From: Gammaproteobacteria bacterium | GTDB taxonomy: Bacteria > Pseudomonadota > Gammaproteobacteria > UBA9214 | DNA: 13,053 bases | Assembly: GCA_020027635.1 (NCBI GenBank) | Contig: JAHKKL010000044.1 | Location: 1-13,053, forward strand | Direction: 5' to 3' | Shown: positions 1 to 6,716 of the stretch, in pieces | Numbering within the stretch: the stretch's first letter is position 1 | Layout: each line of letters opens with the position of its first letter | Notes under the pieces: model-generated | Databases searched by the model: none | Told to the model about the DNA's origin: nothing | What the model saw: the letters and a program-made list of their open reading frames with translations, nothing else | Position numbers and translations under genes: made by a program

Positions 1-189
1 ATTGCGATTATTCTAAATGGCCGCAGGAAAATTCAAAATGGCGCCCTCGTGGGAACACCGTGTGCGCGAGTACCCGATTAATCGCCGGGCACAAGCATGA
101 TCGCTACTACAAAAATCTCAATTATTCGAGGCGCCCGCCTGTGACAGGCACCACGGGAATCTGTCATGCCATGCGCCGCGTTGCAGGCA
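1..189. other. Intergenic region downstream of gspN
   Basis: No convincing gene is visible here. The stretch is more AT-rich than its neighbours and lies after the gspN stop codon. It contains a 10-bp perfect palindrome (CGATTAATCG, 75-84), a GCCTG/CAGGC hairpin (137-149) and a near-palindrome abutting the gspN stop (166-191). There is no strong T-tract. It could hold the end of the gsp transcript and the upstream region of a gene lying to the left of the window. Confidence 0.5.
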
Positions 190-191
190 TT
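137..191 (-). terminator. Possible hairpins ending the gsp operon
   Basis: Read on the minus strand, the DNA just after the gspN stop can form a stem from ATGCCTGC and GCATGGCAT (with one bulged base), then a second stem GCCTG-TCA-CAGGC. No continuous run of T follows either stem; the nearest is five T about 23 nt further on (plus positions 110-114). This is therefore not a textbook intrinsic terminator. The position makes a role in 3'-end formation plausible, but that is inference. Confidence 0.25.
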
Positions 192-936
192 ACAAGTGGC
201 CGGAGTCGGTGATCAGGTAGGCGCCGCCCGGACGGGTTTGTCCGAAAGTTTTCAGACCATCCACGATATCCGTCGATACCGAGGCTCCTGGCTTCAGCAG
301 CAGGTTCAGCTTGTAATCGCCTTCCCGTGTCAAGGAGAAATCACCCGACACAGCGGTCTCACCGGAGCCGCGCACACGGCCGACAAGGGTACCTGCTTCG
401 CCGTGCAATGTCGCCTCGACATGACCCAGCGACAACGCCACCGGTTCGACGAGTTGCGCATCGGTCCAGTCTAAACGGCCCGAGAGTTCCCGGGGAAAGC
501 CATCACCGAGATCCATCGACTCAATCAGCAGCCTCACGTCCCCGGAGGTCTGCACCGGGAGAGGTGAGAAATGATTGACCAGCGGATCGGGTTGCAACTC
601 CGCCTGCAGGTCGTGGAGGTAAGCCTGCCCGCCCAGCCCCATGCCGACAACACCCTCACCCTGGAAAGCCGGGTCTTTCAGGATAAACCGGTATTCCAGC
701 CGTGCCAGCAGCAGCGGTAACAGCCGCAGGGACCAGCTGACGGGACCCAACCCCAGCCCCCGTATCACCACGCGATCCGCCTTGCCGGAAAACAGGGTGC
801 CGTTCACGGACTGCAGCTCCAGGCCGATGGCTTTCCGCTCCAGCAATTTGCCCGCGTAGTCTGCCGGTACGGTAATCAGGAGGATCAAAAGGTAGGCAGC
901 GGCCCCTGCAAGCGGAAGACGCCAGTATGCCTTCAA
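190..936 (-). CDS. gspN: Type II secretion system protein GspN
   Basis: A 248-residue protein of the GspN family, an accessory inner-membrane component found in some T2SS operons. An N-terminal membrane anchor spans about residues 5-24 (PLAGAAAYLLILLITVP). The rest is periplasmic-looking beta-rich sequence with the family-type pattern of LQSVNGTLFSGKA near residues 42-54 and VSWSLRLLPLLLARLEY further on. The start codon is TTG, overlapping the gspM stop in a TTGA arrangement. No in-frame ATG lies nearby and no strong Shine-Dalgarno is seen, so translation probably depends on coupling to gspM. It is the last gene of the gsp cluster and ends in TAA. GspN is not essential in every T2SS and its exact role is unsettled. 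Assignment rests on position, length, topology and family-like N-terminal sequence. Confidence 0.85.
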   Translation of the reverse strand: MKAYWRLPLAGAAAYLLILLITVPADYAGKLLERKAIGLELQSVNGTLFSGKADRVVIRGLGLGPVSWSLRLLPLLLARLEYRFILKDPAFQGEGVVGMGLGGQAYLHDLQAELQPDPLVNHFSPLPVQTSGDVRLLIESMDLGDGFPRELSGRLDWTDAQLVEPVALSLGHVEATLHGEAGTLVGRVRGSGETAVSGDFSLTREGDYKLNLLLKPGASVSTDIVDGLKTFGQTRPGGAYLITDSGHL

Positions 937-1424
937 GGCGGTGAGGCCTGCAGACTCAGTCGCGCATTGATACGCCCGGTTGTCGCGGCACGCTCCATGG
1001 AGGCGGTGTCCACGTCGACGCCGTAGCGTGACGCCATCACGCCCAGCCAGCCGACGACGGAATCGAAGGACGCATCCTCCAGCCAGACACGCACGCCGGT
1101 ACTGCCATCCGGTTCCACCCGTTTCAGCGCGGCGCCCAGACCGGCCGCGCGCGCCGCGTCATCGGTGACAGAAAGCAGTGAACGCCCCTCCATGCCCTTG
1201 CCGGCGGCCGGATTGGCCCCTTGCAGCTGCCTGACCTTGAGAGCGCTTTCCTGCATCCACTGCAGGGTTGCGCGCCGTTCTTCCACGCCATCCTGGAGCT
1301 TGTCATAGCTGCTATGAAACGGATGCACCAGCACGACATACAGCAGTATCACCGCGAGTACGGCGGCGGCACCGTAGACCATCAGGCGTTCCTGCGGGTC
1401 AAGACCAGCCAGCCACTCCTTCAT
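933..1424 (-). CDS. gspM: Type II secretion system protein GspM
   Basis: A 163-residue bitopic inner-membrane protein of the T2SS assembly platform, which partners GspL. A short cytoplasmic N terminus (MKEWLAGLDPQERLM) precedes one membrane helix at about residues 14-34 (VYGAAAVLAVILLYVVLVHP). A coiled-coil-prone stretch follows (about 40-65), then a small periplasmic alpha/beta domain typical of the family. The length matches usual GspM proteins (about 160 residues). The ATG start overlaps the gspL stop in ATGA and is preceded by AGGAG at good spacing. The 3' end overlaps the gspN TTG start. The family identification is strong from order and architecture even though GspM proteins are poorly conserved in sequence. 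Confidence 0.92.
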   Translation of the reverse strand: MKEWLAGLDPQERLMVYGAAAVLAVILLYVVLVHPFHSSYDKLQDGVEERRATLQWMQESALKVRQLQGANPAAGKGMEGRSLLSVTDDAARAAGLGAALKRVEPDGSTGVRVWLEDASFDSVVGWLGVMASRYGVDVDTASMERAATTGRINARLSLQASPP

Positions 1425-2641
1425 GCCTCACTCTCCTGAATCCGCAGACGGCTTTTCACGCGCTGCCCGGCATCCGCCGCGGCGGACTGGATCTCGACCG
1501 CCAGGCCACGCGCGGACAAGGACTGCTTCAGTTGATCCAGAACCTGCAGATTGGCGGCCGTCAGATCCACATCAAGCCGTCCGGCGCGGTAACTGGCACC
1601 CGCAATTTCGATGTCCTTCGCCGTGCGCAGCACATCCGCCGAGCGCGCCAGCAGGGTCAGGAACTGCGCGCCGCTCCCCGCCAGGCGCTGCAACTGCTCG
1701 AGTTGCTGCTGCATCTGTACCCGTGGATCGACAACGCGCTTGGTGCCGGGGAAGGACTCCATGAAGACGGTCTGCATGCGGGCGTTCAGCTCGTCCTGCT
1801 CGCCGCTGAGGCGGAAATAGTCGACGCCCGTGACGATGTTGCTGAGCAGTATGCCTCCCAGCAGCAGCGCGGCGGTAACACGCCACGGCCGCCAAAGCTT
1901 GCCCCACTCCTGGTTGCGGCTGTAGGGACCCTGCAGCAGGTCGATCAACACACCGCCCAGGCCCTGCGCCAGTTGCATGAGCACGGGACCTTCGTAGTGC
2001 GTAACCTCTGCCTCGGCCGCCGGCTCGCCGAGGTCCGGCAGGACACACCCGGCCGGCAGCTGGATGGAGAGAGGTCTGCGTGGCGAGTCCTCCGCCGGTT
2101 GTGGCAACCCGGCCAGCAACAGGCCGAGGTTTTCCGTATCCACGGCGAAGCCGGAATAGGGGCCGGTGCGTACCAGCGCCACGTCACCGTCGATCACCAC
2201 GCAGACGGCGTCGCCGGTGCAAGGCACGGCGAGGAGATCCGGTATGAGTTGATACACGTCCAGGCCGGCGCTCCGGCAGGCGCCCAGGATGGCATCCATA
2301 CGCCGCGTGGTAATAACGACAACCGGGTATCCACCCGCCGGCAACGCGGGACCGAGGGAAAAGTGCAGGTTCTCCACGTCCTCGATGAGTTGCTCTTCGA
2401 GCGCATAGGGGACGGCGCGAAGCAGTTTCTGCCGGTTGCGCCCCGGAATGGTCGCCTGCGTCAGCAGGCAATCAATTCCGGGAACCAGTACGGCGACACG
2501 CAGGCCATTGGCTTCAGCGGCGGCGGCGGCCAGGTCTCCGCTGCGTACCCGCCCGACCGGCTGGCCGGCATCGTCCAAGGGCAACCATTCACAGCTCCCG
2601 TCCTCGTCCTGGCCTACCCGTATCAGCAGGGTATTACGCAT
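1421..2641 (-). CDS. gspL: Type II secretion system protein GspL
   Basis: A 406-residue platform protein that links the cytoplasmic secretion ATPase GspE to the membrane complex with GspM. Residues 1 to about 250 form the cytoplasmic actin-like domain, with VAVLVPG, the RAVPYALEEQL motif and the LLQGPY segment just before the membrane. A single helix lies near 254-274, followed by a coiled coil (about 278-325) and a periplasmic ferredoxin-like domain. Two adjacent starts are possible: GTG at 2644-2642 and ATG at 2641-2639. I chose ATG because the AAGGGGA ribosome-binding site lies 8 nt upstream of it, against 5 nt for GTG. A 55-bp gap separates it from gspK, the second-largest gap inside the operon. 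The alanine run AAAAA near residue 41 reflects a GCC/GCG-rich stretch. Confidence 0.95.
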   Translation of the reverse strand: MRNTLLIRVGQDEDGSCEWLPLDDAGQPVGRVRSGDLAAAAAEANGLRVAVLVPGIDCLLTQATIPGRNRQKLLRAVPYALEEQLIEDVENLHFSLGPALPAGGYPVVVITTRRMDAILGACRSAGLDVYQLIPDLLAVPCTGDAVCVVIDGDVALVRTGPYSGFAVDTENLGLLLAGLPQPAEDSPRRPLSIQLPAGCVLPDLGEPAAEAEVTHYEGPVLMQLAQGLGGVLIDLLQGPYSRNQEWGKLWRPWRVTAALLLGGILLSNIVTGVDYFRLSGEQDELNARMQTVFMESFPGTKRVVDPRVQMQQQLEQLQRLAGSGAQFLTLLARSADVLRTAKDIEIAGASYRAGRLDVDLTAANLQVLDQLKQSLSARGLAVEIQSAAADAGQRVKSRLRIQESEA

Positions 2642-2699
2642 CACCGGTGTCCCCTTATCACAAGGTCTCCCATCGTACCAAATAACGCTTCCGGATCAA

Positions 2700-3701
2700 T
2701 CATTCGCGCGAATCGTCCGTCTCGCCCTGCGGAGCCTGCTGGAGCCGCACCGGAGTCCTGGTTCGGAAGAGAACCCGGGTCTTGCCTTTATCGCGCGCCA
2801 CAAGACTCTCGAGGTGTGTCTGCACCTGGCCCACGATGACATCGGTGTGCACCAGGAAGTAGTTACTCTTGACGTCGACCGGCGCGGCCAGTTCGCGCCC
2901 GGCGAGCGTATCCTGGCCCATAAAGGCCTGGACCGTCGGATAACCGGTTTTCCCGCGACCGGCAATCAGTGCCTCGACATCGCTCGGGGTCAAGTCCTCG
3001 TGCATGGCCAACAACACGACCGGCGATGCCGTATTCACGTTGATGCGCGTCCGCTGCGGCAGGGCGGTCACATAGGGCTCCAGTAACTGGACGACATTCT
3101 GATCGAATCCTGTGATCAGACGCAACTCACTGGTACTGATCAGGGGGCGGTTGGCCGTCCGGTACGGAATAGTGCCGCGCAGATAATTCTCGTCTTCGGC
3201 GCCATCCGGAAACCGGACATTGATATCCGCGTCGATCCAGTCGAGCAGGGCATCGGTCAGGGACGGTTCCAGTTTCAGGATCTCCAGCAGGCGCCGGAAA
3301 TAGGCCACGTCCACTTCGCTGACCTTGCCGTCCTGCATGGCCAGATTGTTGATATTGAAGCGCCCCTGCAAATCCTCGATCTTGCCGCTGACCTGCCCGC
3401 CTTCCACGGTGATGGGGGGTAATGCCGTCGCCCAGTCCTCATCCAGCGAATCATGATCGCTTTGAGTGTCATCACGTCGCAGGATGACCCGCGCCCAGGC
3501 TTCCGCGGCCAGGGCATAGGCATAGGACTGCTCCCCGTGCAGGAGATTCCCGGTACGCCGTACGTCGATGTGCTGGCGGGTAGCCATGGCCACCGCGATC
3601 ACCGTGACCAGGCTCACCACCAGCAGCACCGTGATCAGGGCAACCCCGCGCTGCCGCGAGCCCTCCAGACCCTGCGCCTGTCTCCGGTAGCGGCGTCTCA
3701 T
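2700..3701 (-). CDS. gspK: Type II secretion minor pseudopilin GspK
   Basis: A 333-residue minor pseudopilin, the largest of the set, expected to cap the pseudopilus tip with GspI and GspJ. A basic leader ends in RQRG, with predicted GspO cleavage after Gly19, followed by the hydrophobic helix VALITVLLVVSLVTVIAVAM. The usual Glu at mature position +5 is absent, which is normal for GspK because it sits at the tip. The globular domain contains the family segments EDLQGRFNINNL, a long alpha-helical insertion (LLDWIDAD) and NVNTASPVVLLAM. The ATG start overlaps the gspJ stop (ATGA). No clear Shine-Dalgarno is visible, so it is probably translationally coupled. The cleaving peptidase gene gspO/pilD is outside the window. 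Confidence 0.95.
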   Translation of the reverse strand: MRRRYRRQAQGLEGSRQRGVALITVLLVVSLVTVIAVAMATRQHIDVRRTGNLLHGEQSYAYALAAEAWARVILRRDDTQSDHDSLDEDWATALPPITVEGGQVSGKIEDLQGRFNINNLAMQDGKVSEVDVAYFRRLLEILKLEPSLTDALLDWIDADINVRFPDGAEDENYLRGTIPYRTANRPLISTSELRLITGFDQNVVQLLEPYVTALPQRTRINVNTASPVVLLAMHEDLTPSDVEALIAGRGKTGYPTVQAFMGQDTLAGRELAAPVDVKSNYFLVHTDVIVGQVQTHLESLVARDKGKTRVLFRTRTPVRLQQAPQGETDDSRE

Positions 3702-4315
3702 CGCGGCATCTGGAACAGCCAGGTCAGGGTGCCGAAACGCGCATGCTCCAGCGTCATTTCAACGGCTCTGGGAAAATCCATCGGAGTGGCGGCCGGATTG
3801 TTGCCTGTTTGGATAGGGGGCCACTGTTCCTGCCAGTTGCCGGTTTCATCGAGATAACGGACCTTCATGCTCTCGATATCCGCGGCCAAGGGCTGGCGCG
3901 TAGGCGCGCTGTCCTGCGCACGGTCCAGCACCAGCCAGCTATACCGGAACAACTGCCGGTCTTCCAGCGAATACCCGACCCGCTGCAGGGTGCTGCGCGG
4001 GTGATTGGCGGGATTGTTCCAGCCTCCCCGGGTGAACTGGAACAGGGACGTACCGATCAGAGGCGCCTGCGGGTCGCCGAACTCATCCCGGATCGTGCGC
4101 GGCACCGCCTGTTCGATGTCCCGCTGCATCACCAGGTAGGTTTTCTGCAGCGCCGCCAGACTCTCCGCGTTTTCCTCGGTCTGGGCCTGTTGATTCAACA
4201 CCGTTTCCAGACCCCCGTATGCCATCACCGCGATCAGGCTGAAGATAGCCAGCGCCACCAACAGTTCCAGCAGGGTGAAACCCCCGTGTTTACTACCCCG
4301 GCATTTCAGCCTCAT
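3698..4315 (-). CDS. gspJ: Type II secretion minor pseudopilin GspJ
   Basis: A 205-residue minor pseudopilin that forms the tip complex with GspI and GspK. The class III leader is MRLKCRGSKHGG, with cleavage expected after Gly12, then FTLLELLVALAIFSLIAVMA with Phe +1 and Glu +5. The C-terminal part has the GspJ-type beta-rich domain, including QRDIEQAVPRTIRDEFG and RVGYSLEDRQLFRYSW. The frame stays open a further 45 codons upstream, but that extension lies inside gspI. ATG 4315 places the prepilin leader at the true N terminus and gives the operon's usual ATGA overlap with the gspI stop. Length is normal for the family. Confidence 0.95.
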   Translation of the reverse strand: MRLKCRGSKHGGFTLLELLVALAIFSLIAVMAYGGLETVLNQQAQTEENAESLAALQKTYLVMQRDIEQAVPRTIRDEFGDPQAPLIGTSLFQFTRGGWNNPANHPRSTLQRVGYSLEDRQLFRYSWLVLDRAQDSAPTRQPLAADIESMKVRYLDETGNWQEQWPPIQTGNNPAATPMDFPRAVEMTLEHARFGTLTWLFQMPR

Positions 4316-4689
4316 TGGTCGGGCCGCCGGAGAAAACCGCTCAGCACGGCGATCGGCGCGGAGTCCTTCGCATCGATCAGGCGTACCTCGACGTCCAGCC
4401 GACGCAGGTCTTCCTCGTCGGTCTGGGACACGGTCGCAAGCCAGCGCCATTCCCGGCCACCCGACTCGGTGGTGCCCTTGAGTTCGCCCACGCTCGGCCA
4501 GGCATCCTTCACTTGCTGATCGACCAGCACGTTACGGGCCACCCAGGTCGCCAGCGTGCGGTCACGCAGATACGCCTGATTGCCGGTGTAGCCCCCGACG
4601 GCTTTGATCACGGCTCCCATGGTCAGGGCCAGAACGGTCAGGGCGACCAGGACTTCCAGCAGGGTAAAACCGTTGACCCGCCGCCTCAA
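4312..4689 (-). CDS. gspI: Type II secretion minor pseudopilin GspI
   Basis: A 125-residue minor pseudopilin, thought to nucleate the pseudopilus tip with GspJ and GspK. The leader is very short, MRRRVNG, with cleavage after Gly7, followed by FTLLEVLVALTVLALTMGAV with Phe +1 and Glu +5. The body holds the family sequence NQAYLRDRTLATWVARNVL and ends in a small beta domain. The start codon is TTG, overlapping the gspH stop as TTGA. A GGAGA-type Shine-Dalgarno lies about 7 nt upstream, and no in-frame ATG gives a complete leader. Length is typical of GspI (about 120 residues). Confidence 0.94.
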   Translation of the reverse strand: MRRRVNGFTLLEVLVALTVLALTMGAVIKAVGGYTGNQAYLRDRTLATWVARNVLVDQQVKDAWPSVGELKGTTESGGREWRWLATVSQTDEEDLRRLDVEVRLIDAKDSAPIAVLSGFLRRPDQ

Positions 4690-5234
4690 AATGTCTTCTC
4701 CGCTTCCCAGTCCAGTTTGCCCAGCATCGTAGCCGTCAGATGGTAGCGGACGTGGCTCTGCTCCGCCCTGAAGGTGGCCGAGAACGGTGTCATCTCGCCG
4801 CTGGAAAGGAGGTAAACCTGCGGGGTCCGGGTGTCATCGGCCTTTTTGTCCTTTTTGTCCTTTTTGTCCTGTTGACCCAGGCTCGGCGGATCCCCTTCGA
4901 CCTCGATACGCACGCTGATTCCCTCGGGCAGTTTATAGGGCTTGAGGAGTTGATCGTCCTGCAGTTCTCCCCAGCCCTCGATCTGCAAGACGAGAAAGGT
5001 ATAACCATTCTCGGTGAAATGGATGGCGAGTTCCTCGCCGCGTATCACGGCCTCGTCATTGGCCATATCGATCAGCGTTGCCAGGCGACGGGTCTCGCGT
5101 TTCATCGCCTCGTCCAGATCATTCCTGCCGACGGACAGGACGGCAAAGGTGAAGATGATCCCGATAAGCACCAGGACCACCATGATTTCCAGCAGGGTGA
5201 ATCCGTTGCAGGAGAGACTATTGGGTAATTTCAT
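4686..5234 (-). CDS. gspH: Type II secretion minor pseudopilin GspH
   Basis: A 182-residue minor pseudopilin that joins the pseudopilus shaft to the tip complex. The leader MKLPNSLSCNG is cleaved after Gly11. FTLLEIMVVLVLIGIIFTFAV follows, with Phe +1 and Glu +5, then a GspH-type segment (RRLATLIDMANDEAVIRGEELAIHF). An unusual charged insert at residues 123-131 consists of three tandem DKK units, encoded by a perfect 9-bp tandem repeat; it probably sits in a surface loop between beta strands. ATG start at 5234 with only a weak ribosome-binding site; the 3' end overlaps gspI. It lies 92 bp downstream of gspG, the widest gap in the cluster. Confidence 0.94.
   Translation of the reverse strand: MKLPNSLSCNGFTLLEIMVVLVLIGIIFTFAVLSVGRNDLDEAMKRETRRLATLIDMANDEAVIRGEELAIHFTENGYTFLVLQIEGWGELQDDQLLKPYKLPEGISVRIEVEGDPPSLGQQDKKDKKDKKADDTRTPQVYLLSSGEMTPFSATFRAEQSHVRYHLTATMLGKLDWEAEKTF
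4842..4868 (-). repeat. 9-bp tandem repeat, three copies, inside gspH
   Basis: The plus strand shows CTTTTTGTC repeated three times in a row without a mismatch. On the coding strand each unit is GACAAAAAG, giving Asp-Lys-Lys. Because the unit is a multiple of three, copy-number changes by replication slippage would keep the gspH frame. Confidence 0.95.
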
Positions 5235-5326
5235 GCCGTGTACGGATCAGCCATCGACCGGGAAGTCGGGCATGCCGCCTGATGCACGGCTTCGACCGAT
5301 ACCCGATCCCTAGTGACCCGATCGCG

Positions 5327-5746
5327 TCACTTGAGTTCCCAGTTGCCGAGATCATCTTCACTGGGCGCCTGGTCCGGCCCCAGTGAATAGATATCGATCG
5401 TCCCGTGGGCACCCGGGCTGAGGTATTGGTAGGGCTGTTTCCAGGGATCCAGCGGCAGACGATCCACGTAGCCACCATCCTTCCAGTTCGGCGGCTCGGG
5501 TGAGGACGGCTTCTCAACCAGGGCTTCCAGGCCCTGGTCTGTGGTTGGATAAACGAAGTTATCCAGCTTGTAGAGGTTGAGCGCGGCCTCCAGCGCCCGG
5601 ATATCCTGGCGGGCCTTGGTGAGGCGCGCCTGTTCCGGACGATCCATCACCTTGGGCACCAGTATCGCGGCCAGTATCCCGAGGATGACCACCACCACCA
5701 TGACTTCGATCAACGTAAATCCCTGTTCGCTGTCTAATTTCTTCAT
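5327..5746 (-). CDS. gspG: Type II secretion major pseudopilin GspG
   Basis: A 139-residue major pseudopilin that polymerises into the periplasmic pseudopilus shaft. The leader MKKLDSEQG is cut after Gly9. FTLIEVMVVVVILGILAAILVP follows, with Phe10 as mature residue 1 and Glu14 as the conserved Glu +5. The classical GspG segments follow: KARQDIRALEAALNLYKLDN, YPTTDQGLEALV, DGGYVDRLPLDPWKQPYQYL and the calcium-loop region SLGPDQAPSEDDLGNW. The open frame extends 14 codons further upstream, but ATG 5746 places the prepilin leader correctly. It is the first gene of this operon; no gspF or gspE precedes it. A candidate promoter lies about 60 bp upstream. Confidence 0.97.
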   Translation of the reverse strand: MKKLDSEQGFTLIEVMVVVVILGILAAILVPKVMDRPEQARLTKARQDIRALEAALNLYKLDNFVYPTTDQGLEALVEKPSSPEPPNWKDGGYVDRLPLDPWKQPYQYLSPGAHGTIDIYSLGPDQAPSEDDLGNWELK

Positions 5747-5802
5747 AATACGTTCCACATCCCGCATTGGCCGATGCGCCTCTCGCACCTATCGTAAGGG
5801 AG

Positions 5803-5808
5803 AATATA
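5803..5808 (-). promoter_or_regulatory. Candidate -10 box for the gsp operon
   Basis: On the minus strand TATATT (one mismatch from TATAAT) lies 56 nt upstream of the gspG ATG, in a locally AT-rich patch. No good -35 box is found at 16-18 bp; a TTGGAC lies 24 bp upstream, which is too far. The call rests on the -10 match and position only. Confidence 0.3.
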
Positions 5809-5890
5809 CGCTAATTCCGGGGCTATTTTTAGGTCCAACATGGCTGAACGAAGGTTAAGCCCACACACTGTTACGCCTTGCGTCCTCGCG

Positions 5891-5917
5891 GTTGGGGTTC
5901 GTTACGCTCCGCCCAAC
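5891..5917. repeat. GTTGGG/CCCAAC inverted repeat
   Basis: Six-base perfect arms separated by 15 bases; the loop itself contains CGTTACG, which can fold again. From memory, similar GTTGGG...CCCAAC intergenic hairpins occur in many copies in proteobacterial genomes, often next to other short palindromes. Here it sits 16 bp from the 21-bp inverted repeat, so the two may form one composite dispersed repeat. Confidence 0.6.
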
Positions 5918-5933
5918 GCTGCCGAGGAACATC

Positions 5934-5998
5934 GTAGGGTGCGCCGTGCGCACCGGGAAATTCGCCCGACACATCATGGTGCGCACGGCGCACCCTAC
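5934..5998. repeat. Perfect 21-bp inverted repeat, dispersed-repeat type
   Basis: Left arm 5934-5954 (GTAGGGTGCGCC followed by GTGCGCACC) and right arm 5978-5998 are exact reverse complements over 21 bases, with a 23-base spacer. The arms are GC-rich and there is no flanking T-run, so it is not a plain terminator. This arm sequence resembles a short intergenic repeat common in many proteobacterial chromosomes (from general knowledge, not checked here). No transposase gene is nearby. Confidence 0.9.
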
Positions 5999-6001
5999 AC
6001 A

Positions 6002-6029
6002 GCTCGCGCAGGGGAACAGCGCCGCGAGC
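6002..6029. repeat. GCTCGCG/CGCGAGC inverted repeat
   Basis: Perfect 7-base arms (6002-6008 and 6023-6029) with a 14-base loop, beginning 4 bp after the 21-bp inverted repeat. It may be a further part of the same composite repeat. Confidence 0.5.
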
Positions 6030-6123
6030 CTACGCCCATGTGGGTCCCGGCGTACAGACCATCCACGACCTTTATCGCGAGACCCGGGATAACACCCGTG
6101 AAAATCCTGTCGACCTGGGGAAA

Positions 6124-6615
6124 TCAACCCGGATTCATAAGATTACGAACCTTGAGCGCATAAAGATGTCGCTCTGCATCCACCAGGTGCTGGCCCCAGT
6201 GCCGGCGGTAGGTCGATTGCCAGACCTGAGTGGCGCGTTGCGGCCAGGCTTCCTCCAGCAGGTCGAGCCCGTACTGCAAATCGAAAAAGATATCGGTCAG
6301 GTCATCCGCCAGGCTGCCGGACATGTGCACACGGTCGGGTGATTCATCAAACTCGAGCCAGTACCTGTCGCGCTCGCCCAATGATTTCCGCAACCGGGTG
6401 TAGAGATCAAAACGTTCATCCAGATCCACTTCGGGACCCAGCAGTTCCTCATGAGTATGGGCGTTCAACGCCATGACCGCAGAATGCAGCCGGGGCAGGA
6501 TCAGACATAAATCGAAAAGCCAGCGCCCCTGGGTATATTCATGGTTTTCGATCAACCCGCAGTAGGCTTCCGCGGCGCCCGCCATTTCAGTCAGTTTTTC
6601 GGAAATGGTCAACAT
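6124..6615 (-). CDS. DUF5063-like protein of unknown function
   Basis: A 163-residue soluble, probably all-helical protein without signal peptide or membrane segment. The opening AAEAYCGLIE and the C-terminal block DLTDIFFDLQYGLDLLEEA ... WQSTYRRHWGQHLVDAERHLYAL resemble what I recall of the DUF5063 family, small bacterial proteins with no established function. The family call is from memory of sequence pattern and should be treated as probable. The ATG start at 6615 has no clear Shine-Dalgarno. It lies 292 bp downstream of rubredoxin on the same strand, which is too far to assume one operon. Codon use and GC content look like those of its neighbours. Confidence 0.75.
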   Translation of the reverse strand: MLTISEKLTEMAGAAEAYCGLIENHEYTQGRWLFDLCLILPRLHSAVMALNAHTHEELLGPEVDLDERFDLYTRLRKSLGERDRYWLEFDESPDRVHMSGSLADDLTDIFFDLQYGLDLLEEAWPQRATQVWQSTYRRHWGQHLVDAERHLYALKVRNLMNPG

Positions 6616-6675
6616 CAGGGTAGGTTCGTGAGAATTCCGGTAAGGTCAGTGTGCCTCGATAAATCCCGTTAATTT

Positions 6676-6698
6676 GCAGGCCGGGTTCCGGCCCCTGC
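6676..6698. repeat. GC-rich hairpin
   Basis: GCAGG (6676-6680) pairs with CCTGC (6694-6698), and CCGG (6681-6684) pairs with CCGG (6688-6691) around a GTT loop, leaving CC bulged. It could be a transcription-end structure for rubredoxin or a leader structure for the downstream minus-strand gene; the flanks have no T-tract. Confidence 0.4.
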
Positions 6699-6716
6699 CC
6701 CCTAAGTTGTCCCGCC

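Larger units (their letters stand above)
5747..6123. other. Intergenic region with repeat hairpins upstream of gspG
   Basis: A 377-bp non-coding stretch between gspG and the DUF5063-like gene, both on the minus strand. It holds a candidate gspG promoter (about 5803-5808), a GTTGGG/CCCAAC hairpin (5891-5917), a perfect 21-bp inverted repeat (5934-5998) and a GCTCGCG/CGCGAGC hairpin (6002-6029). Short open frames here read through the palindromes and show no recognisable protein features, so I treat it as non-coding. Confidence 0.7.

Noticed and set aside
1268..2839. A 523-codon open frame on the plus strand opposite gspL
   Set aside because: It is a mirror of the gspM, gspL and gspK coding sequence with no recognisable domains or ribosome-binding site.
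3644..3701. GspK lacking Glu at mature position +5 as a possible defect
   Set aside because: Absence of this glutamate is a normal property of GspK, which sits at the pseudopilus tip.
4316..4450. N-terminal extension of gspJ by 45 codons
   Set aside because: It would overlap gspI deeply and would bury the prepilin leader, which must be at the N terminus.
5312..5331. AGTGAC/GTCACT stem at the gspG stop as an intra-operon terminator or processing site
   Set aside because: Only six base pairs with no T-tract, and the downstream gsp genes clearly continue the operon.
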